From positions 62,001 to 126,000 of the forward strand of contig JAEZKP010000007.1 in the NCBI GenBank assembly GCA_023436145.1: a stretch of 64,000 bases of DNA, given 5' to 3'. Position numbers and translations under genes: made by a program. Positions 33,440 to 42,054 of the stretch are shown here, piece after piece. Origin of the DNA: Fibrobacterota bacterium (GTDB taxonomy: Bacteria; Fibrobacterota; Chitinivibrionia; Chitinivibrionales; Chitinispirillaceae). Each line of letters starts with the position of its first letter. Positions within the stretch are counted from its first letter, which is position 1. The notes under the pieces are model-generated. The model was not told the origin of the DNA, searched no databases, and saw only the letters and a list, made by a program, of their open reading frames with translations.

Positions 33440-35412
33440 GCAACATTTCCTTTTTTAACCCTCAGTTTCTCTTTGCTCTGCTCTTCATACTGGCTATCAT
33501 TTTGATTCATTTCCTAAGGCGTCCACGCACAGTCTATCTGAATTTTTCTACACTTCGATTCTTCACTCAGGATGCAGTTTTTCAGAAAAAAACCCGTAAG
33601 CTTCGTAAAATATTACAAATGCTGGTGCGTTGTGCTATTGTCGTTGTGATAATTTTATTGTTTGCCAGACCTTTTAACCCCTCGGAACCAATGAACAGAT
33701 TGCATTTCCCGCAAACCCCGATCTATGTATGGATTGATCCCACCTTAAGCATGGATTATCTGGATGGATCAAAGAGTATCGGAGAATTATCTTGCAGTAT
33801 CATTGATTCCTTACAGAAACTGATCCCGAATAACAAACTTTACCTTTTTGATCATGACAGTAAAACATTTCTTCTTAAAGTGCAACCAACCCCTTTTGTA
33901 AGCAGTTATCTGCCTTCTGATCTGGAAGATGCCTTGAATGAGATTCAGAATATAAGTATCGACATAGATCCGCTCTTTATTGTGCTAAGTGATTTTCAGG
34001 TACCTCTAAAATCAGTACTTGAGAAGAGAGTATCAGACCTGGATAAGAGAATCACTGTAGTTTGTGTACCGGTTAACCCTAAAAAACCGTGGAATTATTC
34101 TATAGCTGATGCCCAAATTGCTAATCATAATGACCTGACTGTTAGTGCATTTGTAAAAACTCAGGGGAAATCAATCAGAAATGGGGAGCTGGTTGCAGAA
34201 AGTGGCAGAATGCGTATAGGAAGAGCATCTGTAAAATTATCAGAAAATGAGAAGAAGAAAGTGCACATAAATGGGAGATTATTGTCAGGCAATTCGGCGG
34301 GTAAGTTAATCCTCTCCTCAAAAGATCCATTACTTTTTGATAATTCAGCCTATTTTACAATGGAATCATCAACTCCCAACCGGGTAATAATAGTTGGTGA
34401 TAAAACCAGATGTAAGCCAATCGCATTTGCATTGTCCGCATCCTCAAAAGGTTTATGGGGGCCGGTAAAGGTGAAAGAGAGTTCAGAGATCACTTTTGAT
34501 GACCTGGATTCTGCGGATCTTATAATTATTAATGAACTGGTGTCTCCTGTTAATGCTTTGAATGCATTTCTGAATGATCCTGCTCAGAATAAAAAGGCGA
34601 TTGTCTTTTGTTGTTCTGTTGATAATATTGCAAGTGCTGGTGTGTTCCTTAATAATATGCTGATTTCAGCAGTTAACTACATTGTCCAGGAATACAAAAC
34701 TCCTCTTTCACCAATTCTTCCGGATACCACTTCGGTAATTTGGCAGCATTTCCCAAGTGTCCGAAGTGAAGATGTGTTGGTGTATAAAAGGGGAGGGGGA
34801 ATAGAGGGGGAGGTGTTACTAAGATTGTCTGATGGTTCACCGTTATTAATTAAAGCTTCAGACAAAAAAGGGCGTTCGTGGCTTATACTGACCACCCCAC
34901 TGGGTGTGACAGATGCTAATAATCTCAGTGAAAGCGGCTTTTTTGTGCCACTTGTTGACCGCATATGCAGATATTTGATGCACTACAATAAACTTCCCGG
35001 TGAGTCCATTGTTGCTGGCAGAACCTATAAAAACCCTTATTTCAGCTCAGGCTCTGATGTGACTATTTTTGATGAGAATTCGAAGCTGATAAAAACCATC
35101 AACAATAGTCAACCTTTTTTTCACTATGAAAAACCAGGAATTTACAAAATTGTACCTTTAGGACAGCCCTCATTTTTTCTTGCTGTTCAAGCAGATCCTT
35201 CTGAGAGTGTTCTTGAGTACGCATTGCCAGACGCAGACAGATATACAAACCTGCTGATTAAAAGTAAAGAGAAATTCTTTGGATCGGTTACCAGCAAAGG
35301 ACAGATGGTATTGAACATAATACTCTGGATTTTACTATTTGCACTTCTGCTGGCTGAGACACTCCTGTGGGAGCGGCAGAATAGAAAAAATCATGTCCAG
35401 GTTAAAGAGTAA
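33436..35412 (+). CDS. BatA-like membrane protein (aerotolerance regulator N-terminal domain)
   Basis: The product has 658 residues and starts with TTG at 33436, overlapping the DUF58 stop. The N-terminal ISFFNPQFLFALLFILAI and FLRRPRTVYLNFSTLRFF give the BatA N-terminal signature with two membrane helices. Then comes a periplasmic or cytoplasmic region with a degenerate VWA-like motif (WIDPTLSMDY), and a last membrane helix (IILWILLFALLLAETL). The MIDAS is atypical (D-P-T-L-S), so metal binding is doubtful. The usual MoxR-DUF58-BatA-BatB order is reduced to DUF58 plus BatA here. Function is likely tied to DUF58. Confidence 0.82.
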   Translation: MSNISFFNPQFLFALLFILAIILIHFLRRPRTVYLNFSTLRFFTQDAVFQKKTRKLRKILQMLVRCAIVVVIILLFARPFNPSEPMNRLHFPQTPIYVWIDPTLSMDYLDGSKSIGELSCSIIDSLQKLIPNNKLYLFDHDSKTFLLKVQPTPFVSSYLPSDLEDALNEIQNISIDIDPLFIVLSDFQVPLKSVLEKRVSDLDKRITVVCVPVNPKKPWNYSIADAQIANHNDLTVSAFVKTQGKSIRNGELVAESGRMRIGRASVKLSENEKKKVHINGRLLSGNSAGKLILSSKDPLLFDNSAYFTMESSTPNRVIIVGDKTRCKPIAFALSASSKGLWGPVKVKESSEITFDDLDSADLIIINELVSPVNALNAFLNDPAQNKKAIVFCCSVDNIASAGVFLNNMLISAVNYIVQEYKTPLSPILPDTTSVIWQHFPSVRSEDVLVYKRGGGIEGEVLLRLSDGSPLLIKASDKKGRSWLILTTPLGVTDANNLSESGFFVPLVDRICRYLMHYNKLPGESIVAGRTYKNPYFSSGSDVTIFDENSKLIKTINNSQPFFHYEKPGIYKIVPLGQPSFFLAVQADPSESVLEYALPDADRYTNLLIKSKEKFFGSVTSKGQMVLNIILWILLFALLLAETLLWERQNRKNHVQVKE

Positions 35413-35675
35413 TGACTGTGACGGCAGCATGCCCGAATCAAGCATCTTTAAACCAGGCAATCATAAGATCGAAAACTAAAAACCTGCTATTTATATTATC
35501 AATTCTCTATTCTGAAAACTTAAATCAAAAATCTCTTGATTATTTCTTCTGTTTCTATAGTATAATCATATCCTATAGGATGAAACCGGACTGTTAAAAC
35601 CTAAAATCCGCGACTGATGATTATGGTTGCATCCACTTAACTGCAGAATTAAGTTTAGAGCAGGGAAAAGGAAAA

Positions 35676-36050
35676 ATGAAAATTGAAATCAGTACTAGTG
35701 GTGCGTATCAGGTCATCAGGATAGATGAGGAGTTTAATATCATCTCTGATCTTTCTGAGCTTAGGTATCTGATTAATGGATATTTGAATCAGGGTAAGCG
35801 GTTCATTGCGGTTTCATTCACTAATGTATCCTATATCTATTCCGGTGCAATAGCTGTCCTTATTGATTGTCATAAAATGCTGATTGGAGACAACGGCGAG
35901 CTTTGTATAATAGAGTCTAATCCGGAAATACTGACTATCCTAAAGTATTTAAATATAGATAGAATTATACCATTTTATATTTCCGTGGAGGATCTGCCCC
36001 CATACACAGGAGATCGGAATGATAGAGATTTAGCAGATGAGTTACTCTGA
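35676..36050 (+). CDS. STAS-domain protein (anti-sigma factor antagonist-like)
   Basis: The product has 124 residues. The STAS fold is seen in YQVIRIDEEFNII, FIAVSFTNVSYIYSGAIAVLIDCHKM and LCIIESNPEILTILKYLNIDRI. The phosphorylation loop has YSGA in place of DSSG, so a Ser is kept but the preceding acidic residue is lost. It is monocistronic, 263 nt after the BatA-like gene, and its 3' end overlaps the convergent NFACT-R gene by 9 nt. The upstream SD (GGGAAAAGGA) is good. Confidence 0.78.
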   Translation: MKIEISTSGAYQVIRIDEEFNIISDLSELRYLINGYLNQGKRFIAVSFTNVSYIYSGAIAVLIDCHKMLIGDNGELCIIESNPEILTILKYLNIDRIIPFYISVEDLPPYTGDRNDRDLADELL

Positions 36051-36962
36051 ATCAGCATCTTCCAGAAAAGGTGTTCTGAAGAGATCCTGGGGTGATTTGG
36101 GGGATACTCGTATCGTTTTACAGCGTTCTGCAATTACTTCACCTGCGGGTGCATGTCTTCTTTTGTGCACAAATCTTGCCTCTGTATAGTGGACCTCGCA
36201 AAATGAAGTGTGTTTGGCTTTTGAAAACCAGACTGCCAGAGCAGCAGCTTTCTGAAGGATTTCCGGAGGAGGCGAGGGCTTGTCTTTTGGCCGCCTTATT
36301 ATAACATGAGAGCCAGCATAACCGGCTACATGCATCCAAAAATCGGATGGATGGGCAAAACGGGTACTTAGTTCATCATTTTGGGTATCGGATTTCCCTA
36401 TAAAAATGTCCCATCCTTCAGTTACAAAATGATGATAAGGAATCTTTTTACCGGGTGATTTCTGTTTGGCTGAGGTTAACTGAATCTTAATATCGATAGT
36501 GGAAAGCTCACGCTCCAATTTCTCCTGTAAAGATTTCTGCTTTTCACCATATTCTTTTTCTTGCAGTAAGGTTTCGATTTCCTTTTCAATAGATAGAAGT
36601 CGGCTTATCTGTTCTTCCGTGGCTTGAACTTTTTTTGTGCTGATTTCTTCGCCCCGTTTTGCTTTTTTTGCTTTTTTGTACAATAGCTGTGCGTTTGCCT
36701 GTGCATCCAGTTTGGGATTGACCGGTATTTGTTCTTCTTTCTGGGTATAAATGTTGTTTATATTGATCTTCGATCCGTTTTGAATAACCTTTTCTGGTGA
36801 GGCGAGAATGGAATCTGCGATCTGTTTATACCAGTGATGTTTTGTAGCTTCCGTAAGCTCTTCATGCTGTTTTGTAAGCTTTCGCTGCAATTTCTGTACT
36901 GCTTGACGAAGTGTTTTCTGGAGATGCTCCAGATCTGAAGATTCTGAATTCTGTGTCTGCAT
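36042..36962 (-). CDS. NFACT-R domain protein (RqcH/Rqc2-like, lacking NFACT-N)
   Basis: The product has 306 residues, about half of RqcH (around 570). Residues 1-175 are long helices (coiled coil, rich in Lys, Gln, Glu), and about 180-295 are the NFACT-R/DUF814 domain: GWDIFIGKSDTQNDELSTR, FWMHVAGYAGSHVIIR, AAALAVWFSKAKHTSFCEV, RHAPAGEVIAERCKTIRV. The N-terminal NFACT-N domain that binds tRNA for Ala-tailing is absent, as are the HhH helices, so it is not a full RqcH. It may bind 50S subunits or RNA through the coiled coil. There is no operon partner. Confidence 0.85.
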   Translation of the reverse strand: MQTQNSESSDLEHLQKTLRQAVQKLQRKLTKQHEELTEATKHHWYKQIADSILASPEKVIQNGSKININNIYTQKEEQIPVNPKLDAQANAQLLYKKAKKAKRGEEISTKKVQATEEQISRLLSIEKEIETLLQEKEYGEKQKSLQEKLERELSTIDIKIQLTSAKQKSPGKKIPYHHFVTEGWDIFIGKSDTQNDELSTRFAHPSDFWMHVAGYAGSHVIIRRPKDKPSPPPEILQKAAALAVWFSKAKHTSFCEVHYTEARFVHKRRHAPAGEVIAERCKTIRVSPKSPQDLFRTPFLEDADSE

Positions 36963-37096
36963 TGAAGATAGCCCTCTTGACGTTCATGGGGTTTGGTGGT
37001 AAAATTATTGATGTTCTGAAGAATAAATGGTCAGATATTAGCAGTTGAGCATGATCTTCAGAAGCACTAAAGGACCGCTAAGGTGGGGAGGAAACA

Positions 37097-37507
37097 ATGG
37101 TAAAAACACTGAATATGACATGTCCGCATTGCAATCATATTGCCGAGCTATTTCTAAGTACAAATGCCTGTGTCATTGTCCTGAATTGTCCTTCCTGCTA
37201 TTCACCTCTTATGTACTTTGAAAATAAAATATTTTTACTCTCAAAGAAACAGGTTGATGCTATTAAAGGTACCACTCAGAATTCCACTGTATTAAAGATA
37301 TTGGACAAAATTGCTCAGACTGAATCGATAGTTGATGCTTCAGGGTTTGACTCCAATAATAAACCTCTGAATTCCGTTCCGGTTATTAATGATAACCGAA
37401 ATCACGAACAGGCTCGCCAGAGAAATATCAATGATGATGATATTACCAATCTGAAAATAGAATTGGCACTTTGTAAAGATGTTCAGGATTTTATTAATGT
37501 TATTTGA
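37097..37507 (+). CDS. small zinc-ribbon protein, unknown function
   Basis: The product has 136 residues. An excellent SD (GGGGAGG) lies a few bases before ATG 37097. The N-terminus holds a two-knuckle zinc ribbon (TCPHC at residues 8-12, NCPSC about 22 residues later). The rest is a predicted helical, Asn/Asp-rich tail without recognisable domains (DDDITNLKIEL, CKDVQDFINVI). No relative is recalled; a nucleic acid or protein-binding role is possible. It lies 210 nt before the RecB-like nuclease gene. Confidence 0.7.
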   Translation: MVKTLNMTCPHCNHIAELFLSTNACVIVLNCPSCYSPLMYFENKIFLLSKKQVDAIKGTTQNSTVLKILDKIAQTESIVDASGFDSNNKPLNSVPVINDNRNHEQARQRNINDDDITNLKIELALCKDVQDFINVI

Positions 37508-37718
37508 AGAGATTGGTTGAGTAATGCTGCATGTGTTACTAATATTCTGGTCATTTTCTAATTTCTTCCGAGCTCGCATGCTCCATGAGAGACTTCTTTA
37601 AGCTGCTCTCCTGCTGATCCAGATCACAGCCCAGCACATTCTTTTCTGAAATCTGCAATTATATTTCTGGTGTAAAATACTATTTTTATTGATTATGACA
37701 TCTTCACCAGGGGTAATA

Positions 37719-38663
37719 ATGCAGCTCTCATATGAAAAATATCAGTATAGTCCGGTTCTGGGATGGTCAATTTCCAGATATGAAGTATTCGATAAATGTA
37801 AAAGGCAGTATTTTTATTCTTATTATCCAAAAGCGGTGAAAAATGTCGCTCATTACAAGATGACTCAGCTGCGAGATCTGACTTCAGTGCCTCTGGAAAT
37901 TGGAAATGTGGTTCATGACATTCTGGAAGCATTTCTTAAGAGACTCCAGAAAAGTGATACAGATATCGATGAGAAACGCTTTTTCAAATATGCCAGAGAG
38001 CTTGCTGGAAGGTATTTCTCAGAAAAAACGTTTATGGAAACGTATTACGGATACTGCAATGAAATTGACAAAGAAAAAGCATATGAGAAAATCGAAAGCT
38101 GCCTGAAAAATTTCATTCAAAGCCCCTGTTACAACTGGATCTTTATGGTAGCGATGGGGGACCGGACTAACTGGATGATTGAGCCTGCAGGGTTTGGTGA
38201 AACCAGGCTTAGTGGATTGAAAGCCTACTGCAAGATGGATTTTCTGCTGCCGGTTAAGGATGATGTTTATATTCTGGACTGGAAAACTGGTTCAAAAGAC
38301 AGTGCAAAACACACCTGCCAACTAATGGGTTATGCTGCTGCTGCAAATAAAAATTTCCAAATCCCCTGGGATCGCATTTTCCCCAAAATAGTATATCTGT
38401 ATCCGCAATACGATGAGTTTGAGATCAGAATAGATTCCGCAGAACTGGAATCCTTTTATGAAACTATCAGAATACAAACCAAAGAGATGTATGCATTCTG
38501 CAGTAATGTAGAACAGAACATACCATTGGGTATTGAAGCGTTTCCCAAAAATCCTTCACCTGTATTATGCAGACAATGCAGGTTCAGAGAGCTTTGTTTT
38601 CCGGAATGTCGCACTCAGCTCACCAAAGAGGACCTTAATTTTTCCTCTATAGAACTGTCGTAG
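37719..38663 (+). CDS. PD-(D/E)XK nuclease of RecB/AddB/Cas4 type with Fe-S cysteines
   Basis: The product has 314 residues from ATG 37719, chosen because AGGGG lies 5 nt upstream (a TTG at 37689 and an ATG at 37695 lie further up). The nuclease core is intact: SISRYEVFDKCKRQYFY, LEIGNVVHDILEAFL (His66), MDFLLP (Asp174), ILDWKTGS (Asp187, Lys189) and QLMGYA (Gln201). Cys27 together with C284xxC287xxxxxC293 reproduces the 4Fe-4S cysteine spacing of AddB and Cas4. With no helicase domain and no CRISPR array or cas gene, it is best described as a standalone PDDEXK_1 exonuclease, perhaps a DNA repair factor. Confidence 0.85.
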   Translation: MQLSYEKYQYSPVLGWSISRYEVFDKCKRQYFYSYYPKAVKNVAHYKMTQLRDLTSVPLEIGNVVHDILEAFLKRLQKSDTDIDEKRFFKYARELAGRYFSEKTFMETYYGYCNEIDKEKAYEKIESCLKNFIQSPCYNWIFMVAMGDRTNWMIEPAGFGETRLSGLKAYCKMDFLLPVKDDVYILDWKTGSKDSAKHTCQLMGYAAAANKNFQIPWDRIFPKIVYLYPQYDEFEIRIDSAELESFYETIRIQTKEMYAFCSNVEQNIPLGIEAFPKNPSPVLCRQCRFRELCFPECRTQLTKEDLNFSSIELS

Positions 38664-38666
38664 GGT

Positions 38667-38716
38667 AAAAAAAAACCTTGTGAAGTGTCTATGAGTTCGG
38701 CTTTACTTCACAAGGT
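38667..38716 (-). terminator. intrinsic terminator of the flagellar/STAS operon
   Basis: A perfect 12-bp stem (38675-38686 with 38705-38716) has an 18-nt loop and is followed, reading the minus strand, by nine T residues. It lies 24 nt past the stop of the SurA-like gene. On the plus strand no T-run follows, so the nuclease gene is not clearly terminated by it. Confidence 0.9.
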
Positions 38717-38740
38717 AAATTAAAATCATCTGACAGAATT

Positions 38741-40372
38741 TTATTTTTTAGCCATGGGTTCAGCTGCATTGCTGGTACTGGCTTCCTGCACTGCAGCTTC
38801 TTCAAAAGAATCCACTTTACGGTTCTGTCTTAAGGTCTGTGCCTGCAATTCTTCAACGCTGTTCATGGGTTCACCAAGATGCAGCATCATAAATTCTGCA
38901 TCATCGGCCAGTTCACATTCAGGATCGTTTTTCAACACCCATTTGTAATTGACTTCGGCAAGTTCTGATTTGTCCATATATTCATCGTAGATGAAACCAA
39001 TCATAAAAAAGGTAATGCTTTTCTTTTTGGTGTCCGGTGAAGACAGCAGATAGTTGCGGTAATTAGTAATAGCACTGGAATAGGATTGGCGTTCTGTCAG
39101 GATTTTAGCCAGTTCATACTGAGCATCTTTTCCTTGTTGAGAGAAAAGAAATTCGTTGGTCAAGGTATTATAAATCTTCTCAGCATCTTCCACAAAACCT
39201 GTGTCTCTGAGTGAATCTGCTTGTTTTAGCAGGGCAACAGGATCCTGATCCTTACTGTCTTTAAGGTCATTTTGCAGGAATCTGGCACCATTTTCCTTTC
39301 TGATTTCATATATCAGACTGTCCACTTTGAGTTTTTTCTGATTATTAAGTAAAGCAGAGATTCTGTTATTGAGTACAGAAGAATCGATAACTGAAACAAT
39401 TGAGTTGGCTTCATCGTGAATCAGATAAGGGACCATATTGGTATCAACTGAAAGACTTTTCTGAGCCTGAGGCAAGATTTCTTTTATAACATATTCGTTT
39501 GCCACTTCCACTTTCCAGGCCCAATCCATTACTTTCTTGAATGCCGCAGAAGAGGTAAATGCAACCTGGTTGGCTTTTTCAGCGAACAACTTCCACTGTA
39601 TAAGAAATTCAACAAGTCTTTTGGCACCTTTTTCATTTTCATACTGTTCTCTGTATTCTGGTCTTATCCAGGAAAGAATCGTATTCATGTCTTCCTTAGT
39701 GATGATTTTTCCATCACCATAGATTTCGTTGGTGGAATCTGGGAAATCTTTCTGGTATTTCTCTTTGAAGAAGGCTTTCATAAAGAAGTCGGGTGCATTT
39801 CTTTTATTGGAAGAAAACCAGATATTGTTGATATTTGCAGAATCTTGCGGATCAATTTTACTTTTAAAAGAAGAGTCCGGTGGGAATTTCTGCACAAAAA
39901 GGATTTGAACAATTGTGTCTTGTACTTCGGTGAGGGGTTGATAGAATGTGGAGTCGCGGGTAGAATCCACTTTCACCGATTTCTTAAAATCCTCTTTATG
40001 AGCATTGTAATAAGTTTTTATCTGGTTTTCAGTAGCACCCATATTGGGGATAAGATTCTCCATCATGAAGATCTGAGCTGCATAGAAATTTTTCTTCCAT
40101 TGCCAGTCATTGCTGTTTTTGATGGCGTCTTTTGGAAAATTTTTGGCTTTCTGAAAGATTGCTTCTGTTTCCACGATATGAGAGATCATGGAACGATAAC
40201 CCGGAAATTCATCGCAGAGCTCGGTAGGGTAGTATTTTCGAACTTTTGAAAATACCTCATAATCATTGTGATCGATAGTGGTTTTTCCGATAACGGCCAG
40301 AGCATCTTTTGTGTCTTGTTTTGAACATAAAAGAAGAATGGGTAGGAGAGCCAGAATAGAAAATCTTTTCAT
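38741..40372 (-). CDS. SurA-like/TPR lipoprotein
   Basis: The product has 543 residues. The signal peptide MKRFSILALLPILLLCSKQ ends in a lipobox (LLLC). The mature N-terminal half (AVIGKTTIDHNDYEVF, VETEAIFQKAK, NQIKTYYNAHKEDFKK) resembles the helical chaperone core of SurA or parvulin-type foldases. No clear PpiC active-site block is visible, so prolyl isomerase activity is unlikely. Residues about 395-505 form TPR-like pairs (DAEKIYNTLTNEF, DAQYELAKIL, SAITNYRNYLL, AEVNYKWVLKN). It is the last gene of the long minus-strand run from 46745 and ends in a clear terminator. The SD lies inside the 31-nt gap after the STAS gene. Confidence 0.72.
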   Translation of the reverse strand: MKRFSILALLPILLLCSKQDTKDALAVIGKTTIDHNDYEVFSKVRKYYPTELCDEFPGYRSMISHIVETEAIFQKAKNFPKDAIKNSNDWQWKKNFYAAQIFMMENLIPNMGATENQIKTYYNAHKEDFKKSVKVDSTRDSTFYQPLTEVQDTIVQILFVQKFPPDSSFKSKIDPQDSANINNIWFSSNKRNAPDFFMKAFFKEKYQKDFPDSTNEIYGDGKIITKEDMNTILSWIRPEYREQYENEKGAKRLVEFLIQWKLFAEKANQVAFTSSAAFKKVMDWAWKVEVANEYVIKEILPQAQKSLSVDTNMVPYLIHDEANSIVSVIDSSVLNNRISALLNNQKKLKVDSLIYEIRKENGARFLQNDLKDSKDQDPVALLKQADSLRDTGFVEDAEKIYNTLTNEFLFSQQGKDAQYELAKILTERQSYSSAITNYRNYLLSSPDTKKKSITFFMIGFIYDEYMDKSELAEVNYKWVLKNDPECELADDAEFMMLHLGEPMNSVEELQAQTLRQNRKVDSFEEAAVQEASTSNAAEPMAKK

Positions 40373-40403
40373 AGAAAACCTCTGAAAATATATGTGGGCT
40401 GGT

Positions 40404-40760
40404 TTAGTTTAAGGCGGCTACCGCTTCATCAACTTCATCATAAATTTCCAGTAGTGAAGTAGCGCCAATTATCTCAATAATTTCGTATACATTTTCATTT
40501 ATATTGGCAATTTTAAAGCAACCACCCTTTTCCCGGGCAGACTTACTGAAGTGCAGTAAGATCCCCAGTCCGGTGCTGTTGACATAGCGTAATTTTTTAA
40601 AATCTGCAACCACCGTATAAATGCCTTCATTGAAAAGGTTACATATTTTTTCCAAAACAGTTTCAACATTGGTTGCATCCAGGTCACCAATGAACTTGAT
40701 TAGTTTGGCTTTATCCTTGCCACGTATATCTTCATAAATAAGTTCAATTTGAGATTCCAT
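40404..40760 (-). CDS. STAS-domain anti-sigma factor antagonist
   Basis: The product has 118 residues and is a full STAS domain: AKLIKFIGDLDATNVETVLEKI, TVVADFKKLRYVNSTGLGILLHF (NSTG loop with the kinase-target Ser), CFKIANINENVYEIIEIIG. It is the expected substrate of RsbW-type kinases encoded just upstream (40744 and 41572). It overlaps the STAS-HATPase fusion gene by 17 nt, so the two proteins are made together. A target sigma factor is not in the window. Confidence 0.9.
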   Translation of the reverse strand: MESQIELIYEDIRGKDKAKLIKFIGDLDATNVETVLEKICNLFNEGIYTVVADFKKLRYVNSTGLGILLHFSKSAREKGGCFKIANINENVYEIIEIIGATSLLEIYDEVDEAVAALN

Positions 40761-41544
40761 TTTTTACCTCTCGTACCTTTTTAACATGTACAACAGTTCC
40801 CTTTTCAGAGCATTCAACTGATAATTCATCACTGAGCATTTTAATCAAAGATAAACCTCTTCCACGCTTCTCTTCAGACCGGATTTCATGTTCATGCACT
40901 GGCTTAAGGAGTGCTTTGAGGGTTTCCAGCTTATCAGGATCGCTAGTGTTAATTACATCAAATTCAATTTGTTTTTGATCGATGCCGATTTTTACACTGA
41001 TATTCTGATCATCACCCTGTTTACCATGTTCGATCGCATTATTGCATATTTCATCGATAATGGTTTCGATCCGGAATGAATCCTTATTGCCATAACCCTT
41101 CTGTTTTGCAATTCTGCTGGCTAATTGCCGTACCGGAGGAACCAGATGGAGGTTGGCTGGGAAGGTCAATTCGATGACTTCCGGTGCCAGGCCTTGTTGC
41201 CATTTAAAAGAATTTAATGCCGAACGTACATCATTAAAAATCCGGAATATTTTGGTGGCCCCCATGGAACTGAATTTTGTTCTGATATCCATATTCATTG
41301 CAGCAAATACCAGATCACCATCCTTTTCCAGCAGTGTTTTCCTAAATCCCATAAACTCACCCAAGGCCGCTGAGGAGATCATACTGACATTTCCCACTTC
41401 CGCGATCGCATATTTTTTACTGTTGGTATCGATCTTCTGAAAGGTGTCAATAAGAGATTTGATGCTTTCAAAATCCAGTTCTCCAGAAAACTGGAGAATA
41501 ACTGCTTCGGGGGTTGCCGCTACTTCCTTAATCTCAATAATCAT
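40744..41544 (-). CDS. STAS domain fused to RsbW-like HATPase
   Basis: The product has 266 residues. Residues 1-110 are a STAS domain (VILQFSGELDFESIKSLID, MISSAALGEFMGF with the ISSA loop), and about 125-260 are an HATPase_c_2 kinase of RsbW/SpoIIAB type (N-box RIETIIDEICNNAIEHG, G-box EEKRGRGLSLIKMLSDEL). Normally antagonist and kinase are separate proteins, so this fusion could be a self-contained partner switch, or the STAS part could be a docking module. It overlaps the downstream STAS gene. It probably phosphorylates STAS Ser residues in the cytoplasm. Confidence 0.88.
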   Translation of the reverse strand: MIIEIKEVAATPEAVILQFSGELDFESIKSLIDTFQKIDTNSKKYAIAEVGNVSMISSAALGEFMGFRKTLLEKDGDLVFAAMNMDIRTKFSSMGATKIFRIFNDVRSALNSFKWQQGLAPEVIELTFPANLHLVPPVRQLASRIAKQKGYGNKDSFRIETIIDEICNNAIEHGKQGDDQNISVKIGIDQKQIEFDVINTSDPDKLETLKALLKPVHEHEIRSEEKRGRGLSLIKMLSDELSVECSEKGTVVHVKKVREVKNGISN

Positions 41545-41571
41545 TTGGTTAATCCTTTCCCCGGAAGTGGG

Positions 41572-42018
41572 CTACCTGTTTTCAGAAATATCTTCGCGTT
41601 TTCGTACAATGCGTACTGATGTAAGATTCTGTTCATCAATAACCACATTAAGGCTTTCTGAAAGCATACGAACTATTTCCAAGCCCAGACCTTTGTCTGA
41701 TTTTTCTTCTGATTTAATAGAAAGTGCATTTTTTAATCTCTCGATGTGGTGTTGATCTCCTCCCGGATCTTTTATGGTAAAATCAATACCATCTTCATAA
41801 ATATTACAAATTAAATCGATCTTTGCATCATCTGTCTTGCAACCGTAATTCACTGCATTGTTACAGATTTCATCAACAATGATCTCGGAACGATATGCAA
41901 ACTTCGGACTGAACTGCGATACCAGCAATACTTCTGAAACAAATTTCCGGATTGCTGGTATGTATTCTATATCTCCGGGAAAAGAGAGTTCGATTTTATA
42001 AGGTAACTGAATGTTCAT
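41572..42018 (-). CDS. RsbW-like serine kinase/anti-sigma factor (HATPase_c_2)
   Basis: The product has 148 residues, a single GHKL ATPase: KIELSFPGDIEYIPAIRKFVSEVL, YRSEIIVDEICNNAVNYG (N-box), GIDFTIKDPGGD, EEKSDKGLGLEIVRML (G-box) and VRIVRK. It is very similar in layout to the kinase half of the neighbouring fusion, so the two likely come from one duplication. It is followed by the fusion gene after 27 nt. The sigma factor or other target is unknown. Confidence 0.88.
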   Translation of the reverse strand: MNIQLPYKIELSFPGDIEYIPAIRKFVSEVLLVSQFSPKFAYRSEIIVDEICNNAVNYGCKTDDAKIDLICNIYEDGIDFTIKDPGGDQHHIERLKNALSIKSEEKSDKGLGLEIVRMLSESLNVVIDEQNLTSVRIVRKREDISENR

Positions 42019-42054
42019 CGTAAATACCAGTGCCTTCCCCTGTAAGTACCAGTT

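Noticed and set aside
35536..35566. Promoter-like TTGATT and TATAAT before the STAS gene at 35676
   Set aside because: The spacer is 19 nt and the -35 is weak; not listed.
35412..35597. 61-codon frame overlapping the BatA-like stop by one base
   Set aside because: Coupling is possible, but the translation is unlike any protein family and has unusual composition; it is probably noncoding.
37719..38663. Cas4 as part of a CRISPR locus
   Set aside because: No repeats, spacers or other cas genes are seen anywhere in the window.
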